This document shows, one piece after another, positions 61,086-64,000 of a stretch of DNA of 64,000 bases. The stretch covers positions 248,001 through 312,000 of the forward strand of contig NZ_APHJ01000021.1 in NCBI RefSeq assembly GCF_000403785.1, written 5' to 3'. Every line of letters starts with the position of its first letter. Positions within the stretch are counted from its first letter, which is position 1. This DNA comes from Gillisia sp. CAL575 (lineage in GTDB: Bacteria > Bacteroidota > Bacteroidia > Flavobacteriales > Flavobacteriaceae). The notes below the pieces were generated by a model. The model searched no databases. It had not been told where the DNA came from and saw nothing but the letters and a program-made list of their open reading frames with translations. Made by a program: the position numbers and the translations under genes.

Positions 61086-61880
61086 TTAGATTCTTTTTTT
61101 GTTTTTGTAATCAACTAACATGTCGATCAATAAGATAGAAGCATCTTCCATATCATTTACAATACTATCAATCTTAGCGATAATGTAATTATAAAAAATT
61201 TGAAGAATAATAGCTACGATCAAACCAAATACAGTTGTAAGAAGTGCTACTTTAATACCACCTGCTACCAATGAAGGTTGCATATCTCCTGCTGCTTCAA
61301 TTTTATCAAAAGCTTGGATCATCCCAATTACTGTTCCCATGAAACCTAACATCGGAGCCAAAGCAATAAATAAGGATACCCAAGAAACATTCTTCTCAAG
61401 TTGTCCCATTTGCACACCACCGTAAGCAACAACAGCTTTCTCAGCCGCTTCAATACTTTCGTCTGCACGATCAAGCCCTTGGTAATAGATAGAGGCAACT
61501 GGTCCGCTTGTATTTCTACAAACTTCTTTAGCAGCTTCTACTCCACCGTTATTCAATGCATCTTCAACATCCTGAGCTAATTTCTTAGTGTTTGTTGTAG
61601 ATAAGTTTAAAAAGATAATTCTCTCGATGGCAATGGCCAAACCAAGAATTAAACATAGAAGTACGATACCCATAAATCCGGCACCACCTTCTATAAAACG
61701 CTTTTTAAGTTCTTGGTGAAAACCTAAATCTTCCTCTTCTGTGTCGAGGCTTGCTTCGTCATCCTGAACAATCGTCTGGATATTATCAGGTAAGATGTTT
61801 ACATTAATTGTCGCATTAGCTTGTGCGGCTCCAAATAACATAATCGAAGCGATTACCAAAGTTGAAAATAATCTTTTCAT
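61086..61880 (-). CDS. MotA/TolQ/ExbB-family proton channel
   Basis: A 264-residue ExbB-type protein. A signal-peptide-like first segment (ending ANA) and an acidic periplasmic stretch precede the three channel helices; GFMGIVLLCLILGLAIAIERII, WVSLFIALAPMLGFMGTVIGMIQAFD and VALLTTVFGLIVAIILQIFYNYI are the family blocks. It probably forms the pentameric stator for the two ExbD proteins encoded downstream, energising TonB-dependent receptors such as those in this window or a lineage-specific motor. Confidence 0.92.
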   Translation of the reverse strand: MKRLFSTLVIASIMLFGAAQANATINVNILPDNIQTIVQDDEASLDTEEEDLGFHQELKKRFIEGGAGFMGIVLLCLILGLAIAIERIIFLNLSTTNTKKLAQDVEDALNNGGVEAAKEVCRNTSGPVASIYYQGLDRADESIEAAEKAVVAYGGVQMGQLEKNVSWVSLFIALAPMLGFMGTVIGMIQAFDKIEAAGDMQPSLVAGGIKVALLTTVFGLIVAIILQIFYNYIIAKIDSIVNDMEDASILLIDMLVDYKNKKRI

Positions 61881-61951
61881 TACTGTTTGTCTTAAATTAA
61901 TTAGTTAAAGGGTTAAAGATATAAAAATAAACTTTTAATAAAAATAAATTG

Positions 61952-62039
61952 CAGAGAGGAAGGGATTCGAACCCTCGATACGCTTTTGGCGTATACACGC
62001 TTTCCAGGCGTGCGCCTTCGACCACTCGGCCACCTCTCT
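61952..62039 (-). tRNA. tRNA-Ser (GGA)
   Basis: An 88-nt cloverleaf on the minus strand with a 7-bp acceptor stem (AGAGAGG/CCTCTCT), D-arm GCCGAGTGGTCGAAGGC, anticodon stem CACGC/GCGTG around loop CTGGAAA (anticodon GGA, reading UCC/UCU), a long type II variable arm and TTCGAAT T-loop. CCA is not encoded (GCA follows). Confidence 0.95.
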
Positions 62040-62112
62040 AATTAGCTTATTTTAATTAGTGAGCCAAATAACAAAAAAAAATTATTACCATCAAAATAAG
62101 TATCGTTAATAT

Positions 62113-63141
62113 TTATAACATTTCCCCACGTAGGGAAGTCTCATAAATGGTTTTGAATACTTTAGGTGATAATTCTTTTCCTAAAAGGTACATTAATTTC
62201 GCTATTGCTGCTTCTGTAGTAATGTCTTTCCCAGACACCACTCCTATTTTCTTTAATTGTGTACTTGTCTCGTAATTACCCATTGCCACACTACCTGCGA
62301 CACATTGAGTAACATTTATGACCACTAGACCTTTAGAAATATGCTTTTTTAGCAAATTAATAAACCATGCATCTGTAGGTGCATTTCCGCTACCAAATGT
62401 CTCTAATATGACACCTCGTAGATTTTTCTTAGACAAAATATGCGCTACAGTACTTTCAGTTATCCCCGGAAACATCTTCAAAATAAGCACATCTGAGCTA
62501 AAATCTTTGTGCAGTTTTAACTTTTTTCTCCTATTTGTAGACCAAAGAGCCGAATAATTGACTGATAAATATACTCCAGACTCTGCTAAAGGCGGATAAT
62601 TTGAAGATGAAAATGCTTGAAAATGTTCTGCATTGATTTTTGTAGTCCTGTTAGCTCTGTATAATTTATATTCAAAATAAAGACAAACTTCAGAAATTAC
62701 CGGTCGCCCTTGCTTCTGTAAGCCAGCAATTTGGATACTAGTAATTAAATTTTCTTTGGCATCGGTTCTTAAATCACCAATAGGTAATTGAGAACCCGTA
62801 AAAATTACTGGTTTTGTAAGATTTTCGAACATAAAGCTTAAAGCAGAAGCAGTATAAGACATCGTATCGCTTCCATGTAGAACAACAAAGCCATCATACT
62901 CTTCATATCTTTCTTCAATAATCTCAGCAATCTGAACCCAATTCACAGGATTCATATTCGAAGAATCTATAGGCTCCTTAAAACTTATAGTATCTATAGA
63001 ATGTTCCAGAAGTTTTAGTTCAGGAATATTTTGAAGTAATTCACTAAAGTTAAAAGCTTTTAAAGCTCCTGTTTCAAAATCTTTGATCATACCGATGGTT
63101 CCGCCGGTATAAACCAATAAAATATTAGATTTTACTTTCAT
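62113..63141 (-). CDS. ansA: Type I L-asparaginase
   Basis: A 342-residue cytoplasmic asparaginase. The first catalytic Thr is in LLVYTGGTIGM and the second in VVLHGSDTMSYTASALSF, with the Lys region further on; there is no signal peptide, as expected for type I. It converts asparagine to aspartate and ammonia. Its first 17 bp overlap the end of the acyltransferase gene upstream, so the two are co-transcribed. Confidence 0.93.
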   Translation of the reverse strand: MKVKSNILLVYTGGTIGMIKDFETGALKAFNFSELLQNIPELKLLEHSIDTISFKEPIDSSNMNPVNWVQIAEIIEERYEEYDGFVVLHGSDTMSYTASALSFMFENLTKPVIFTGSQLPIGDLRTDAKENLITSIQIAGLQKQGRPVISEVCLYFEYKLYRANRTTKINAEHFQAFSSSNYPPLAESGVYLSVNYSALWSTNRRKKLKLHKDFSSDVLILKMFPGITESTVAHILSKKNLRGVILETFGSGNAPTDAWFINLLKKHISKGLVVINVTQCVAGSVAMGNYETSTQLKKIGVVSGKDITTEAAIAKLMYLLGKELSPKVFKTIYETSLRGEML

Positions 63142-64000
63142 TTAGGGCTTCATTGTTTATCACAGGATTAGCATACATTAATAAATAGCTATTAACTTCC
63201 AATGCATTTTTAACATCTACCCTTCGAGTTAATCTTCTTTCAAACTGTCTTTTTTCCTTATCTGTATATCTGCTAGCATGTGCTTCAGAATTAGTTAAAA
63301 GATCACAGGCTACATAATTTGCAGGCCAAAGTTTGTAATTTTTATATATTTTAGAATCAATTGCACCAGCAATAGCTTGCAGTTGATCGTTAACAGAATG
63401 TTCTGTTTTCTCTAATTCATTAAACCAATTTCCATCTAATATTTCTCCCGCAGTGATATGGATTCTTCCTTTATTACCTAATGCTCCTTTTAATATAGAA
63501 TTGAAATCTTCATGCTCAGATTTTTTATAAACCTCTTCATTTCTCTTAGCCATTAACTCTGGCATTTTAAGAACATCTGTAGGGTCAAACTCATAAGAAA
63601 TAGAGACTGGGACAATTTTAATTTTTGAAAAATATTGAGAAATACTCATATCGCCCTTAGCCATTGCCAGCATTTTAAGCACCCCTTGTTGAGTAACATC
63701 ATTGCCGTCTTTGGTACGACCTTCCCGTTGAGCCATCCAAACAGATCTATTCTCATCTACTAATAAATGTCGAATATATTGTGAAAGGTTCATTGAACTG
63801 CGCAGCATCTCTCTAGGAGTAAGTCCACGCTGAACAAGAAAATTCCTGTTTAGTCTTGATAATAATAATAAAAACGGTTTTTGTACCAGATTATCTCCAA
63901 TTGCGGAAGCAGTCATTACTAGATCCTGCTCATATAAAGCGCAATTAATAAGACTAGTATCTAATATGATATCTCTATGATTAGAAATAAACATATAGGA
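63125..64000 (-). CDS. PlsC-type 1-acyl-glycerol acyltransferase, 5' end outside window
   Basis: The frame is open to the end of the window, so only the last 291 residues are seen; the ATG at 63994 is internal. YMFISNHRDIILD is the catalytic NHxxxxD block, and FLVQRGLTPREM, SVWMAQREGRTKDG and the PVSISYEFDP segment are the following blocks of the PlsC acyltransferase fold. It probably acylates lysophosphatidate or a related glycerolipid at the inner membrane. Overlaps ansA by 17 bp. Confidence 0.85.
   Translation of the reverse strand, partial: SYMFISNHRDIILDTSLINCALYEQDLVMTASAIGDNLVQKPFLLLLSRLNRNFLVQRGLTPREMLRSSMNLSQYIRHLLVDENRSVWMAQREGRTKDGNDVTQQGVLKMLAMAKGDMSISQYFSKIKIVPVSISYEFDPTDVLKMPELMAKRNEEVYKKSEHEDFNSILKGALGNKGRIHITAGEILDGNWFNELEKTEHSVNDQLQAIAGAIDSKIYKNYKLWPANYVACDLLTNSEAHASRYTDKEKRQFERRLTRRVDVKNALEVNSYLLMYANPVINNEALNESKI

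Overview
The window is a piece of a low-GC Bacteroidota chromosome, almost certainly a Flavobacteriaceae member; a marine Gramella/Christiangramia-like relative is my guess, not a proof. The reasons are a SusC/SusD polysaccharide locus, lipoprotein signals followed by acidic residues, a type IX secretion (T9SS) sorting domain, lineage-typical genes (DUF3050, DUF4271, DUF4296, DUF5686) and promoters that read TAnnTTTG rather than the E. coli -10. No plasmid, phage, transposase or CRISPR signal was seen.

Layout. 1-432 is the 3' part of a DUF3050 gene. 732-20450 is one polysaccharide utilisation locus (PUL), all on the minus strand: a membrane-anchored regulator, then SusC, SusD, a GH144 glucanase, a four-repeat surface lipoprotein, a second GH144, an esterase, GH3, GH97 and GH43. 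The GH144 pair with GH3 points to beta-1,2-glucan; a SusB-type GH97 alpha-glucosidase suggests that the glucan also carries alpha-linked glucose. 20508-23341 is an Fe-S/electron-transfer operon (Mrp, Nfu, ferredoxin reductase, ferredoxin). 23484-25129 holds an alkyltransferase-like protein, a LysE-type exporter and TrmB. 25499-26557 is a MurG-like glycosyltransferase whose end overlaps a histidine kinase gene. 26495-33866 is a two-component system divergent from a TonB-dependent receptor and an internally duplicated lipoprotein; their shared intergenic region has two 11-bp-spaced direct-repeat boxes. A small protein that is little more than a T9SS sorting domain follows.

From 34 kb on the content is mostly housekeeping: LuxE-like protein, TyrS, a reductase, DUF4296, dihydroorotase, polyprenol-P-mannose synthase-like GT2, DUF4271-HemD, PckA, a saccharopine dehydrogenase/Lrp pair, a zinc peptidase, PyrH-Frr, DUF5686, an RND/MMPL exporter, AsnS, a pseudouridine synthase, RpoN, a divergent PAP2-like protein, an outer-membrane barrel, an ExbB-X-ExbD-ExbD operon, tRNA-Ser(GGA), asparaginase and the start-truncated end of an acyltransferase.

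How the parts work together. In the PUL, surface lipoproteins would bind and cut the glucan, SusCD would import oligosaccharides, and periplasmic GH144, GH3 and GH97 would finish them to glucose, with the periplasmic propeller of the regulator sensing a product. The two best candidates for undescribed biology are this PUL, including its tandem CBM-like lipoprotein, and the two-component/receptor/beta-helix-lipoprotein module, which looks like a phosphate-type regulon whose transported substrate cannot be read from sequence.
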